A stretch of 64,000 nucleotides of DNA from Fragilariopsis cylindrus CCMP1102 (lineage: Eukaryota; Bacillariophyta; Bacillariophyceae; Bacillariales; Bacillariaceae): assembly GCA_900095095.1 (NCBI GenBank), contig FMBT01000460.1:1-64000 (forward strand), given 5' to 3'. Below, piece after piece: positions 46,309 to 56,620 of this stretch. Under the pieces are notes generated by a model, which saw only the letters and a program-made list of their open reading frames with translations, was not told where the DNA came from and ran no database searches. How positions within the stretch are numbered: position 1 is the first letter of the stretch; each line of letters starts with the position of its first letter. Both the position numbers and the translations under genes were made by a program.

Positions 46309-47055
46309 ATGAGCTTTCATAACCATCTCCTCTCACGGCGGCGGCATCTTTTAGTATCAACGAGAAGAGCTTTTTTTCATCAACGAGGATCGTTATTTTC
46401 TTTTCATACCAATAGTAATAATAATACCACCGGTAATGTTTCCTGGAAAAACAACAATGATCGACGTCGTTGTCTCTCCTTCCAACAATTGCAGCATACG
46501 CAGCAATTCCAACATCAACATCAACATCAAAATCAGCAAACAAGAACTATGAATAGTTGGCAGGGACATGGAACGGACTTATTGGGTGACTCATTGGATC
46601 ATAATGATGGTGTACCGAAAATTGTGTTACATGGTCATTCTGACACTGGATTTGATGTCATAAATATGATTAAAAATCTGGATCCCAGTGATGAAAATTT
46701 ACGACAAACGGGTGGAATTGTGCATTGTGCTGGATCGATATTAGCATTTCCTGGTGCCTGTTTCTTATGGAATGTCCGTCGACCAGAAGACTTAACAGCG
46801 GAATCATTGGCACCCGTCTTACTATACCGACCGGAATTAGAATATTTATTCTTGGGTTGTTCCAAGGGGACGATACCACATGAACTGATACAATCAATCC
46901 GAAAAGAATTACGAACAGTTCATCCTAATCTTGTTGTGGAACCCTTAGATATCACCAATACTATGGGAACATTTAATGTGTTGAATGGAGAAGATCGTAG
47001 AGTTGCAGCAGGATTAATTTTAATACCCGAAGATGATGATGATGATGAAGAATAA
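46309..47055 (+). CDS. NDUFAF3: NDUFAF3-like mitochondrial complex I assembly factor (DUF498/Mth938 fold)
   Basis: 248 residues; human NDUFAF3 has 184. The N-terminal 80 residues are Arg/Ser/Gln/His-rich with RRRHLLVSTRRAFFHQRGS, a typical mitochondrial presequence. The mature domain follows the Mth938 family: GGIVHCAGSILAFPGACFLW, NVRRPEDLTAESLAPVLLYR, PELEYLFLGCSKGT, NLVVEPLDITNTMGTFNVLN and EDRRVAAGLILIPEDD. In animals NDUFAF3 works with NDUFAF4 early in complex I assembly. An acidic tail of Asp/Glu ends the protein. Single exon; ATG 46309. Confidence 0.88.
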   Translation: MSFHNHLLSRRRHLLVSTRRAFFHQRGSLFSFHTNSNNNTTGNVSWKNNNDRRRCLSFQQLQHTQQFQHQHQHQNQQTRTMNSWQGHGTDLLGDSLDHNDGVPKIVLHGHSDTGFDVINMIKNLDPSDENLRQTGGIVHCAGSILAFPGACFLWNVRRPEDLTAESLAPVLLYRPELEYLFLGCSKGTIPHELIQSIRKELRTVHPNLVVEPLDITNTMGTFNVLNGEDRRVAAGLILIPEDDDDDEE

Positions 47056-47293
47056 GAAAGATGATGCTTCATAATATAAAGAAGTAAAAAAGATTCAAGA
47101 CCCGAATGTATTAAAAAACAATTATATACGATCTGTCAAAATAATAAAGATTTATGAACACCACATCTAATTCCATATATGAAGGATACCTCACGGTATG
47201 AGAAAACTTTTCCCTTTCCTTTTTTTTAATCTGTAAATGATTATTATTAGTCATATGTCTACAGTAGTGAACATAATAGCTATCGTCGATCAT

Positions 47294-48235
47294 TCATGGA
47301 TCGAAATTATCTACTTTTGTAAGGACGAATAATCCACCTAATCCACCTTGTGCATTTTGTTGAATGATCAATAGATTCTCATCTAAGAATGTAACATCGA
47401 AGAAACCTTCGAATGGTGTACGTGGTAAGTCAAATCCTAGTGGAGGTAAAAATCCAACATCATTTCCAAATAGTTCTACCGGTTCTAAGGAAATACTTTC
47501 AAAAGCCAAACCGATCTTATTTTTGTTATTTCCTTCTTTTTTTGTTGTGGGTTCATAGGCTCTGGTTTGAACCTTCGCTCTAAGTAATGAACCTCGCTCA
47601 CTACCGAGTAAAGTTTGAAATGGTGGCAGTAAATCAATAATATTTGTTACGGAGGGAGGATCAAAAACTTGATAAATCGCACCAACAGTCGTAAATGGGT
47701 TCGCATTTAAAGTCAATACATCCGCTGCTGTTGTCCATATCATACGCCAATTCCCAGCTAGTGGAGACGAAAGTGTATCATCACCACCACTGTTATCATC
47801 AATTCCTCGTATTGCATTTTGTTCCGGATTCATTTGTTCTAATTTAGAAATTATAGAATCGGCTTGAGCAAAGGAACGAGACGTTGCACCATATCCACGA
47901 TCGTATGAAGCACCTAAGTTAATTAATTCTCGTTTTAATGATTCTATCGTTTTTTTCGTCGCCGCTGTTGCTGTTGTTGTCGTCGAATCGTTTTCTTCGC
48001 TATCATTATTGACAATAGTAGAGTACCTTCTTTGTTGTTGCTTTTGACTTGATCTTGATATCTGTAAATGTGGTTTTCCAAAGCCCTGAACGAAAACGTT
48101 CGATGCGAATAGGCACATTAACGCCGCTACGAGGAGCCCAGTTAAAGGATAATGCATGGTTAAAACCATTTTGCTGCTAGTAGTTGTAGTAGACTTACCG
48201 AGTGTCGTACATTGTAAGAGGAATGATTGATTCAT
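47294..48235 (-). CDS. plastid lipid-associated protein (PAP/fibrillin) family
   Basis: 313 residues from ATG 48233-48235, or 291 from the ATG at 48167-48169, which directly opens the hydrophobic signal peptide MVLTMHYPLTGLLVAALMCL; the latter start is more likely. The signal is followed by FVQGFGKPHLQISRSS, a likely cleavage before Phe and a Ser/Arg transit peptide as in diatom plastid proteins. The PAP core shows LKRELINLGASYDRGYGATS, SPLAGNWRMIWTTAADVLTL and GAIYQVFDPPSVTNIIDLLP, and ends with FEGFFDVTFLDENLLIIQQN. Fibrillins bind lipids in plastoglobules and thylakoids. Which subclass it is cannot be told. Confidence 0.88.
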   Translation of the reverse strand: MNQSFLLQCTTLGKSTTTTSSKMVLTMHYPLTGLLVAALMCLFASNVFVQGFGKPHLQISRSSQKQQQRRYSTIVNNDSEENDSTTTTATAATKKTIESLKRELINLGASYDRGYGATSRSFAQADSIISKLEQMNPEQNAIRGIDDNSGGDDTLSSPLAGNWRMIWTTAADVLTLNANPFTTVGAIYQVFDPPSVTNIIDLLPPFQTLLGSERGSLLRAKVQTRAYEPTTKKEGNNKNKIGLAFESISLEPVELFGNDVGFLPPLGFDLPRTPFEGFFDVTFLDENLLIIQQNAQGGLGGLFVLTKVDNFDP

Positions 48236-48449
48236 TCATTAGTGTCATGATGCTGCTTTGCTGTTCTTTCGGTGTGCTTTTTTGTGCTTCTTTTTTTTAC
48301 GACTAACGTAACCTGATACTAGTACCGTAGCTACTGTAGTACCGTAGCAAATCTTCGTGCGTTATTGCTTTCAGTGTTTTGACTACGGATCAGTGATATG
48401 ATTCATATGTATAGATCGTACTATCCCCAAATAGCACAAAGTTCGCAGT
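48236..48449. other. intergenic region upstream of the fibrillin gene
   Basis: About 210 bases; probable promoter of the minus-strand fibrillin gene. It contains ACTAGTACCGTAGC / CTACTGTAGTACCGTAGC repeats near 48318-48347. Confidence 0.35.
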
Positions 48450-48660
48450 GCTGAATTTACAATGGATCTTCCATTATGGCAGATGCAGGCGAAGTAGCAC
48501 TATACTTATGATGGATGTTAGAAGAAATCGGTATTATTATGAACAAACCAACTCCAATTTTAGCAGATAACCAAGTAAGGTGCAAGTCAATTAGCAAATA
48601 CAAATCAACTAACATAACACCAAGAACACGACACATGTCCGAAATGAAGCACTTTATATT
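48450..48660 (+). pseudogene. decayed Ty1/copia RNase H fragment
   Basis: Translation across two frames gives fragments in copia RNase H order: a broken SS-AE-Y-like start, GSSIMADAGEVALYL, MLEEIGIIMNKPTPILADNQ (compare the usual LLEELG...PTTIYCDNQ) and NITPRTRHMSEMKHF (compare SRTKHIDIRYHF). Stops and a frame change interrupt it. It belongs to a different copia lineage from the element at the left edge of the window. Plus strand. Confidence 0.6.
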
Positions 48661-48690
48661 ATATTATATTATATTATATTATATTATAAT
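48652..48690. repeat. (TATAT)n microsatellite
   Basis: Seven or so ATTAT units directly after the RNase H fragment. Confidence 0.8.
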
Positions 48691-49329
48691 GGACAGACTA
48701 TAAGTTCATTGATTTTGTTGAAGCTCAACAGATGAAAACTGCAGTGATTCTATGAGCAAGCCAACAGGGAAAACAAAACTGTATGAGCACACACATGTTT
48801 ATACTAGGAGACAAAAACTGGCATATACAACTTATTATATTGTTGATTATTCACAGTCAAAGGCATCACACATAATTAACAAATCTCTCAATGCATCTGT
48901 GTTGTCTCCACTTACAGATCAAATATGATTTATGTACATACCAAACAACAAGACCACCAACAAGGCCACCCACAGTCCAATCAACTATAATGCTCATCAA
49001 AACGAATGCAATTGAGATGTGTTTCAAACTTCAAGCAAATAATTTACACACCATCACATAATAATTGGATCATAGTAATAAATAGTAGCACATTTTCACC
49101 TACAATTATATGTCTCACCCATACATGGTAAGGTATTACCTGCAAAGACAGCAAATCCGGAGGCTCTTATTAGTATCACTAAAGCAGGACTTGAAAAGAA
49201 ATAAGTTGGCAATTGCAAACAAGGGTATGTTGTGTATGCAGACCTCTCACACTCATGACCATGGATATGCATACATTTATTTTATATGGAATAAAAGTGA
49301 CTTGCTCAAATAGAGACAACTAACAGCAC
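48691..49329. other. 640-bp stretch between copia remnants
   Basis: AC- and A-rich sequence with no intact coding signal. It lies between an RNase H end and a gag start, where LTR sequence could have been, but no LTR pair could be identified. Confidence 0.4.
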
Positions 49330-50450
49330 CATTTGTCCCACCAACCAATCCAGGAGCATGGGACCATACAACACATACAATAGGCTATTAAAGCTAGAAG
49401 TCCATAGGACAGCACAAATAGCATGGAACTGGTACAAACTGGCACAAGCTGCAATTCAAAGAACATGGTCATGCATACATTTAAAGACTGCCGCTTCCTT
49501 GAATTGCAAGATGATAATGGAAATGTAGTTGGGATACACAGCAATAGATCCATTTGAACACTTCTTGGGCCAATATGTATAGCTGGAGGATATCACAAAC
49601 CAAATAATCTGCCACAGATCTACACAGCAGGACTGCTATGATCCAAATGTAGAGCTCCATCCAAGTGTATTATTACAAAGTAGTACAAGATGCAGGGAAA
49701 ACTTTCGAATCATTAGGTGAAATCATCAGTGAACCAACCCTTATCCGGGCATTGAGAGAATTGATTCAAAAAACACCCTGACCTAAAATCCTGCATTCAA
49801 AGCATGAAAAAAATTAACCAGAAGAGAAACCTTGGAAGAAATTCAGATTTCATTTCACAAATGCCGGAACATTAAAAGAAATTGGAATACATAGTGTAGA
49901 AAAAGAATAAGTGTGATCAAAACAAAGAGAACAAACAATTTATTACACAAGCAACAGTGTTGAAGCAAATGACAAAATTGAACAATTGGAAAAACAAGAA
50001 GCACAATTATATAATTTATAATATGCAGCATTAATTAATGGCAAAATAGCCACAGCAACAACACCAACAACAGATCTCCCTCCAGGATTCCAATGCAGCA
50101 ACAATCAAAGCACTAACTAATCAACAAAATCAATCAACTCAAAGCAGGAGGAAGAAAAGATAACAACAGAGGACAAGGGGAAAACTACACCAGCAAGCAA
50201 TGGAAAAGATGGAACAAGAACAAACACAAATTATTGTTAGACATGTTGTTTTGATATCAAACATACCAGTATGGCTTGTAGACATATCAATGATACAGAG
50301 AATCACCAGAAATGAACAACAACAACATACATGAGGGACGGATCCATCCGCAACTTACATCTCAGAAAATGATGGGGTTGGAGGCATAACAAAATGGCTG
50401 AAATAGTAAAAATTATTTATAAGAATTAGGGAACTGTTAACAACATCAAA
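49330..50450 (+). pseudogene. decayed Ty1/copia gag with zinc-knuckle remnant
   Basis: Fragments match the gag layout seen in copia elements of diatoms and related protists: PFVPPTNPGAWDHTTHTI (49331 on), YKLAQAAIQRTW, CYDPNVELHPSV (about 49635), YYKVVQDAGKTFESLGEIIS (about 49670-49730), KPWKKFRFHFTNAGTLKEIG (about 49828-49890), a coiled ANDKIEQLEKQEAQLYNL, and a zinc-knuckle-like NYC-TCCFDIKHTSMACRH (50229-50286) in which a stop replaces one residue. Several stops and frame changes mean it is dead. Plus strand, followed by protease remnants. Confidence 0.6.
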
Positions 50451-50497
50451 TCACTATAAGCAAACACTAGAAGAGAATTCAACCACAATTAATACAG

Positions 50498-51153
50498 TAG
50501 CAGATGCAGCAGCAACAGGGCACTTCTTCCCAAATGAGAATAATGATAAAAATATCCACAACCAAATTGAGGTAGTATATATGATGTGCAAACAATCAAA
50601 CAGTAAAATCAGTAGCAAGCAACAACTATCAACAATAGCAAAAACAGCATACCAATTTAATGAAGTAAAACTAACAAAAACAACCACTAACTATCATCAA
50701 TACCCCTATTAGCAGATGATGGATGCAACAACAATTTAAGAAAAAAATATATAGATTTTATTTGTTTGTTCAACAGAGACAAAGCAACCACACTTTGGAT
50801 GATACTAATAAAACACTGTTAGCGCTAGCAGATGCAGCAGCAACAGGGCACTTCTTCCCAAATGAGAATAATGATAAAAATATCCACAACCAAATTGAGG
50901 TAGTATATATGATGTGCAAACAATCAAACAGTAAAATCAGTAGCAAGCAACAACTATCAACAATAGCAAAAACAGCATACCAATTTAATGAAATAAAACT
51001 AACAAAAACAACCACTAACTATCATCAATACCCCTATTAGCAGATGATGGATGCAACAACAATTTAAGAAAAAAATATATAGATTTTATTTGTTTGTTCA
51101 ACAGAGACAAAGCAACCACACTTTGGATGATACTAATAAAACACTGTTAGCGC
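50498..51153 (+). repeat. 328-bp tandem duplication carrying a decayed copia protease
   Basis: Two head-to-tail copies, 50498-50825 and 50826-51153, that differ by very few bases (for example GAAGTAAAACT versus GAAATAAAACT). Each encodes LADAAATGHFFPNENNDKNI, which recalls the copia aspartic protease DSGATGHF with the Ser and Gly replaced, and a later ADDGCNNNL-like segment. The array is therefore a recent duplication inside an old element. Confidence 0.85.
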
Positions 51154-51477
51154 CAACCAGCAATTGCAAAACTTATATGGCATATCTTGTAAAATAATAC
51201 AACAATAGGAGGATCACAACCAGTAAAAACACTCTGCAATGCAATTGAGGATGGTAGCCATGCTATGGTGGTGTGGGTGTTTTCGTTTTGTTTTGCTTTT
51301 TCAACATACTTCGAAGTACTTCCTTTACTTCACTTCACTTTACTTTACCTTACTCCACTTCTTTCAAAACACTTTAGGATCGAGAACAGTAGTTGATTCT
51401 AGTTAGCTGGCTATTGCATTTGATTACTAAAATTCACTCCATTAATTGCCTATTCATCACGGGTTCTCGTGACTGAT

Positions 51478-51533
51478 GTTGCTGTCCGATAACGTGGGAG
51501 CAATATTGCTGTCCGATAACGTGGGAGCAATGT
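51478..51533. repeat. 27-bp tandem repeat, two copies
   Basis: GCTGTCCGATAACGTGGGAG plus CAATATT is followed by a second copy at 51508. The CTGTCCGATAA word also occurs in the nearby 72-bp array. Confidence 0.85.
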
Positions 51534-51740
51534 TAACAAGTAAATACTGTTATTGTCGCGTGGGATTTAAGTTAATACTGTTGGTTAACATTGCATAGCT
51601 GCGATGAGAGTAAGGAATTGTTAACATTGCATTTTTGAGCAGCGGTGGGAATGAGCATACATCATGGGATGGGATTCGATTTATCTAAAGCATTATGATA
51701 TACGGTCCGTTATGTACTAGTACGTGTCAATATGGGAATC

Positions 51741-51920
51741 GCACTGTCCGATAAAAGACAAGAGTGGAATACGCGATTTCATCGCGCAGTGAATAGAAAC
51801 ATGAAAATCGTACTGTACTGTCCGACAAGACAAGAGTGAAATACGCGATTTCATCGCGCAGTGAATAGAAACATGAAAATCGTACTGTACTGTCCGACAA
51901 GACAAGAGTGAAATACGCGA
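51741..51920. repeat. 72-bp tandem repeat, about 2.4 copies
   Basis: Starts of the GACAAGAGTG word fall at 51757, 51829 and 51901, exactly 72 bases apart. Each unit contains GCGATTTCATCGC, a short perfect inverted repeat (GCGAT-TTC-ATCGC), which could form a hairpin. Confidence 0.85.
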
Positions 51921-52345
51921 TGATTCATTCATCCGTGGTTTCATTATTTAATTCGATGTTAAAATTGATTTAGACTAGCTAATAGAAGCACGGGAAAGAT
52001 AATGTCCGTTTGCATTTAACTCCCGCGCCTACTGTAAATGTCGCTCACTTAAAGACGGCGGATGTTGGAGTGAACAATCGATTTTAGCAACACGATGGGA
52101 ATTGAAAGATGACTCAACTTTTAGTCATCTTTCGATTACATTCATGATCTCGCGTAGGATCTGGTACTTTGTCTACGATGATGGATGAAGAACAAACATT
52201 TAAAAATGAGAAGAAATATAAAAAAATCATTAATTCATTGTTTTTCACATCTTCATTTTATACTCTCACAAAATCCAATTTGACGCAACAGCAAAGCTAA
52301 TATAATACTTCGTATTTCATATTATTAGAAACGTCTATCATTATC

Positions 52346-53874
52346 ATGCCTTCTATTAACGGTAGTGTCGATAGTACCGATGATGATTCTTCTCAACCAC
52401 TATCTGTACTACGACAACTACGTACAGCTGAACCAATTGTACGACGGAGTACAATACCACGATTAAGTAAAAAAGAAATGGATTATGAAGAAGATGTCGA
52501 CAACAACGCCACCACCGACGACAATAATTCCACTTCTACCTACGACGATGATGATAATGATGACGATGATGTCGATGATGTCGATGATGTCGATGATGAC
52601 GATGATGACGATGATGACGATGATGACGATGATGTCGATGATGACGATGATGACGACAAGAAAAGGAAGAGCATCACCGCGGTTGACAACAATAACAACG
52701 ATGATGATGATAGCGAGGACGATGTTAGTGGAGAAGTGATAATGACGAAACCCAGCCTCCTTTGTCCATGCATCGTCGCAAGCATCGTCGAAGCAGGTCG
52801 AAAAAAAATCGAAAAGACAGAGAGAGGTACCATAAAAAAAGACAAAAACGTAAGTGTTATTTTGTTGTTTGTTATATTATCCTTTATAAATATCATTTAA
52901 GTTACTCATACATACATTCATTTTTAGGGGACAATGAAAATGATTATCAACATAAATGTCGACTGAAGAAAGACAATTTTTGAATAGTTTTCCTGGAATG
53001 TGTTTGGTCTTTTACATCCACACAACCCACCTTTCCTACTAAATGAAAAAGAATTCAACAAAAAGGAATTTCCAATCCTGATGACTGACCCTAGAGTATT
53101 TGACCCATTGTTGAATGGGTAATTGCTGCTAAGTTTGACCAAATCACCGGGCTACCACTAGATGGAATGGCTCATGTTGATCATATGCATGGTTCAACAG
53201 GATATGTCCATAATTCGAAGGACGGGTAAGTTTTATTTATAACATCACTTTTTGTGTACTTCATATGTATTTCTAACTATTGTATTATTCTTATATTAAT
53301 TTATATTGTTATCAAAACAATTATGTATAGGATGTTTCGTTGTTTATGTAGTCGATCTACTAATGTTATGATCGGGCAACTCGAGAGGGTCATCGAAGCG
53401 CATTCCATCAGTTCGGAGGATACTGATGGTATTACTACCCCTTATGATGTAACGAACCAAAAAAATACAGCCTTCTTGAAGAATATAACGGATTTAATGA
53501 CGGAAACCACCCCCCGGTTGAAAAATGCTTGGAAGGTGGCTACCGCAGCAAAAATCGCACGTGATGAAGAAAGTGCACAAAGGGAAAAATCTGATATATT
53601 CGATGGATCATACAAGAAGGGTAGTTGGACCACAGACGAAAAAAAGAACTTTATTGAAGGTTTAACGGAGAGAGGATTTGGTGAGTGGGTTCTGATTTCC
53701 AACTATCATGTAAAGACTCGAAGTAATGTACAATGTAGGAACATGGCTAACAAGACCTTCTCCAATACGGAAGGATTTTCGGCTTGGAAGAAAGAGGGGA
53801 ACCTCTCCTTGCCTCCCAAGTGGGCTCCCACTTCACACAATTTAATCGTAGTAAATAATTTAGAAACTGATTAA
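52346..53874 (+). pseudogene. SANT/Myb-domain gene with several frame breaks
   Basis: Likely exons are 52346-52849, 52928-53225 and 53331-53874, with introns 52850-52927 (GTAAGT...TTTTTAG) and 53226-53330 (GTAAGT...TATAG). Exon 1 encodes an acidic protein with a long Asp block and, near its end, a basic HRRKHRRSRSKKNRKDRERY in an alternative frame. Exon 2 shows LNSFPGMCLVFYIHTTHLSY, NKKEFPILMTDPRVFDPLLN and FDQITGLPLDGMAHVDHMHG in three successive frames. Exon 3 is clean and contains a SANT repeat, GSWTTDEKKNFIEGLTERGF then GEWVLISNYHVKTRSNVQCR. Four one-base corrections next to short homopolymers would connect it. It is either an assembly-damaged gene or a decaying one. Not a known family. 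Confidence 0.6.
52548..52665. repeat. GATGAC/GATGTC triplet array (Asp-rich)
   Basis: In-frame codon repeats encoding about 40 Asp with regular Val; part of exon 1 of the SANT gene. Such tracts change length easily. Confidence 0.9.
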
Positions 53875-54541
53875 ATAAATAATTTATACCAATGATCATA
53901 AGCTATAACAACAGCAAATAGTATTCATTGTTGGAACCGGTTCCGGATTCTTTGGTGATTTTAAAACAATCAATAGCTTCGGAAACGATCTTGAAGGCGG
54001 ACCCACCGAGCTTTCCGGCCAAATCGGCAGTTGACTTGAGAATTTCTGTTGTTTTATACGTATGACAAGTTACACGAACGGATAAGTGGTATGATTTATA
54101 TGTATGTATCATACTATCCCGAAAAGGATCTGGATTGCGTCACTTCAAAATGCCGATGATTCTTGTCTGTATTAAATACGTAATCATCATCCAGATGGTA
54201 TCTAAACCATCTAAAAAATATGCCACCGGCGACTAGCAAATAATGGGCTGATTGCTGACGAAAACACTAATAAAGAATAAAATAATAATGTGGTTCTACG
54301 TGTACGTAACTAACTGGCCATCACGAGAATTTCTTTTTTATGTTCGATACATTACTGTGTATGATGATGTGTGATCAAAGAAGACGACCTTCAACATCAA
54401 CGCACAAACACACATCACACACACACACGACACACACACACATCGCGGTCAAACCCAATATCCCATCTTATAGATAGCTGTGCAGTGCTCATAATTTAAT
54501 TTCCTCGAGTTCATATCCATAGACGCCACTTATCTTTAACC
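53875..54541. other. 667-bp intergenic region
   Basis: Contains an ACAC run at 54409-54442 before the CER1-like gene. A minus-strand open segment at 53903-54060 (TTEILKSTADLAGKLGGSAF) has coding-like base use but no gene context. Confidence 0.45.
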
Positions 54542-56620
54542 ATGTGTCGCCTGCCAAGAAAAAGAAAAAACGCAAACTCCGTCACGCCTTTCGAAACCAC
54601 CTCCGTAGGCGACGCCTCGTCTTCCTCCGCATCCATCCTTGCCAACAATGCATACAATAACAATACACGTCCCTCAAATGAAGAAACCAAGCACATTAAG
54701 GCAGCCACATCTACCCATTCCGATCACAATCGCAATACTAAATATGATCTCTACTGGTTCCTCGGCCCAGCAGCTATTTGCTACGCGCTCGGAACACCCA
54801 TCTATGCTATATACGCTATTGGTATTGCACGAATAATCTCCACCCGACTTACATTGACCCTACACTACCATTTCGCCGACAAGGACAATTATCTTAACAA
54901 ACTACCACAAAAGCAATTGGAGCGTGAGGGTGCTGATTATTATGTTGGCACGATGGTGCACATGTATTCTCAGATTCCTTTGCAGGTACTCTTCCCCGCT
55001 ATGTTCTTCTCAGATACAAGTGTTATCGGTGCTTGTGCCTATCGTGTCTTTTGGGCACACATCTTCTTAGTCGAGCCAATATACTACGCAGCACATCGGT
55101 GGTTACACTGGCCCGAGAATATGAAGAAGATGCATGGATTTCATCACTTGTCAATCAGTACCTTGCCCAGCACAAGTTTGGTACAGAATTTCCAAGAACA
55201 CTTTGTGTACATTCCTGTGTTCGGACCTGCATTCCTGACTCCATTTTTGATGTATTGGGAAATGCACTGGACGATTATTGGGTCGTACCTTGTATTGTTT
55301 GACCTTATCAATGCGTATGGTCATATGAACATCAAGTACCGTCATCCTATCTTCACATCGCAGTACTCTCCATTCCAGTACTTGTTTTACACACCTGAGT
55401 TTCACCTGGGCCATCATGCCTTCTTTCGTGCCAACTATGCTCTATTCATGCCAATTTGGGATAAAATGTTTGGAACTTGGAGAACTTATGAGAAGACAGA
55501 TACGGATCGTCTCCTCCCTGCGAAGCAACAAGACTTTGTCTTTATTGGCCACAATGCCGGTCTTGCTCATTTCGCGTCGTGTCCAGAGTGGGACGTCTAC
55601 GCTGCCTATGGTGTCTTCGGAGGCTTCAAATATCTTCCCTACTCAGTGGAATTCCTCCTTTGCAACATAATTGGTGCCTTTTGCCGTCTCTTCTTGTCGG
55701 CCTACACTTGCTCTCGGTACATGATCAATGACAAACTTATTGGACGTGTGATTTGTATCTGCCGCACTCCTATTGATTACATCAATCCCAAGCGATATTC
55801 ATTGGTCAACAACGATATCGTTAAACTCATCAAGGGTCAACACAAGGCATACGGCACAACATGCTTCGGACTTGGAAACTTGAACAAAATGAAGCAAGTC
55901 AATGATGGCGGACAGCTCATTTCTGACATGGTCAAGGCTGATCCCTACCTCAAGGACAAGGACATCCGTGTCTGGACGGGAGATACCATGACGGCCGCGT
56001 CCGTGTACCATCAGCTCGCTGATCTTCCTAACTTTGACAATCTTGAGTCCATCTTCTTCGTTGGTGCTAATGGCAAGATTGGAAATGCCGTTTGCAAGCA
56101 GTTGCTTGTTGACAGGCCCGACCTCAAGATTGAGATCTACTCATTGTCACATACACTGGATCATCCCAATGTGACATACACTTCTGAGTTATCAAATCTT
56201 TTGAACCACCAAGTGGTCGTGTTAGGGAAGCAGCTTGCCCTTCGGAAGTACGCCAAGGCATTGGCTCCGTTCCGTGGAGCATCGTCAAAGAAGTCAGAAC
56301 TCACCCCCTACAAATGTAGGCTCATCATTGATTACACCGTGCCATTTACTCCCATTGATTTGACAGGGTTCAAGAACATTGAACATCATCAGATTGCCGT
56401 GCTAGAAACAACACCCAACAGCAAATTTTTGAAAGGTCACTTTGACATTGGATTTGGTTTGGAACAAGATCAGATCTATCCCTGTCATGCGGGGTGCATT
56501 ATTAACACAGTGTATGAAAGGGATACCGACGAGGTTGGAGAAATTTGTGTGAAAGATATGATGACCATGTGGAAGCGTGGACTAGAGCTTGGACTGAGAA
56601 ATAAGAAGCTCGAGTTGTAA
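54542..56620 (+). CDS. CER1/CER3-like protein: fatty acid hydroxylase fold plus WAX2 C-terminal domain
   Basis: 692 residues (Arabidopsis CER1 has 625). In plants CER1 with CER3 makes very-long-chain alkanes in the ER from acyl-CoA via an aldehyde. The N-terminal half is a membrane-bound di-iron fold: hydrophobic segments, then His boxes HRWLH (residues 185-189), HGFHH (198-202) and HLGHH (288-292). YTPEFHLGHHAFFRANYALF then MPIWDKMFGTW closely follows the CER1 pattern YTPSYHSLHHTQFRTNYSLF. The C-terminal half matches the WAX2 domain: GLGNLNKMKQ, then DIRVWTGDTMTAASVYHQL and ESIFFVGANGKIGNAVCKQL. Single exon; ATG 54542. GC content and codon use look higher than in its neighbours, so possible transfer or high expression. 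A hydrocarbon product is inferred. Confidence 0.9.
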   Translation: MCRLPRKRKNANSVTPFETTSVGDASSSSASILANNAYNNNTRPSNEETKHIKAATSTHSDHNRNTKYDLYWFLGPAAICYALGTPIYAIYAIGIARIISTRLTLTLHYHFADKDNYLNKLPQKQLEREGADYYVGTMVHMYSQIPLQVLFPAMFFSDTSVIGACAYRVFWAHIFLVEPIYYAAHRWLHWPENMKKMHGFHHLSISTLPSTSLVQNFQEHFVYIPVFGPAFLTPFLMYWEMHWTIIGSYLVLFDLINAYGHMNIKYRHPIFTSQYSPFQYLFYTPEFHLGHHAFFRANYALFMPIWDKMFGTWRTYEKTDTDRLLPAKQQDFVFIGHNAGLAHFASCPEWDVYAAYGVFGGFKYLPYSVEFLLCNIIGAFCRLFLSAYTCSRYMINDKLIGRVICICRTPIDYINPKRYSLVNNDIVKLIKGQHKAYGTTCFGLGNLNKMKQVNDGGQLISDMVKADPYLKDKDIRVWTGDTMTAASVYHQLADLPNFDNLESIFFVGANGKIGNAVCKQLLVDRPDLKIEIYSLSHTLDHPNVTYTSELSNLLNHQVVVLGKQLALRKYAKALAPFRGASSKKSELTPYKCRLIIDYTVPFTPIDLTGFKNIEHHQIAVLETTPNSKFLKGHFDIGFGLEQDQIYPCHAGCIINTVYERDTDEVGEICVKDMMTMWKRGLELGLRNKKLEL

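Larger units (their letters stand above)
51154..52345. other. 1.2-kb gene-free region with tandem repeats
   Basis: Contains an ACTTCACTTTACTTTACC-rich stretch near 51320-51360, a 27-bp and a 72-bp tandem repeat (listed separately) and the upstream region of the next gene. The open frame at 51717-51944 is produced by the 72-bp repeat. Confidence 0.5.

Noticed and set aside
51741-51920. CRISPR-like array
   Set aside because: Units are directly adjacent with no variable spacers, in a eukaryotic context.
51717-51944. 75-codon minus-strand frame with a 24-residue repeat
   Set aside because: The frame is open only because the 72-bp tandem unit is a multiple of three; no start context or similarity.
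53903-54112. Minus-strand segment TTEILKSTADLAGKLGGSAF
   Set aside because: Coding-like, but no partner exon, start or family could be found; perhaps a gene fragment.
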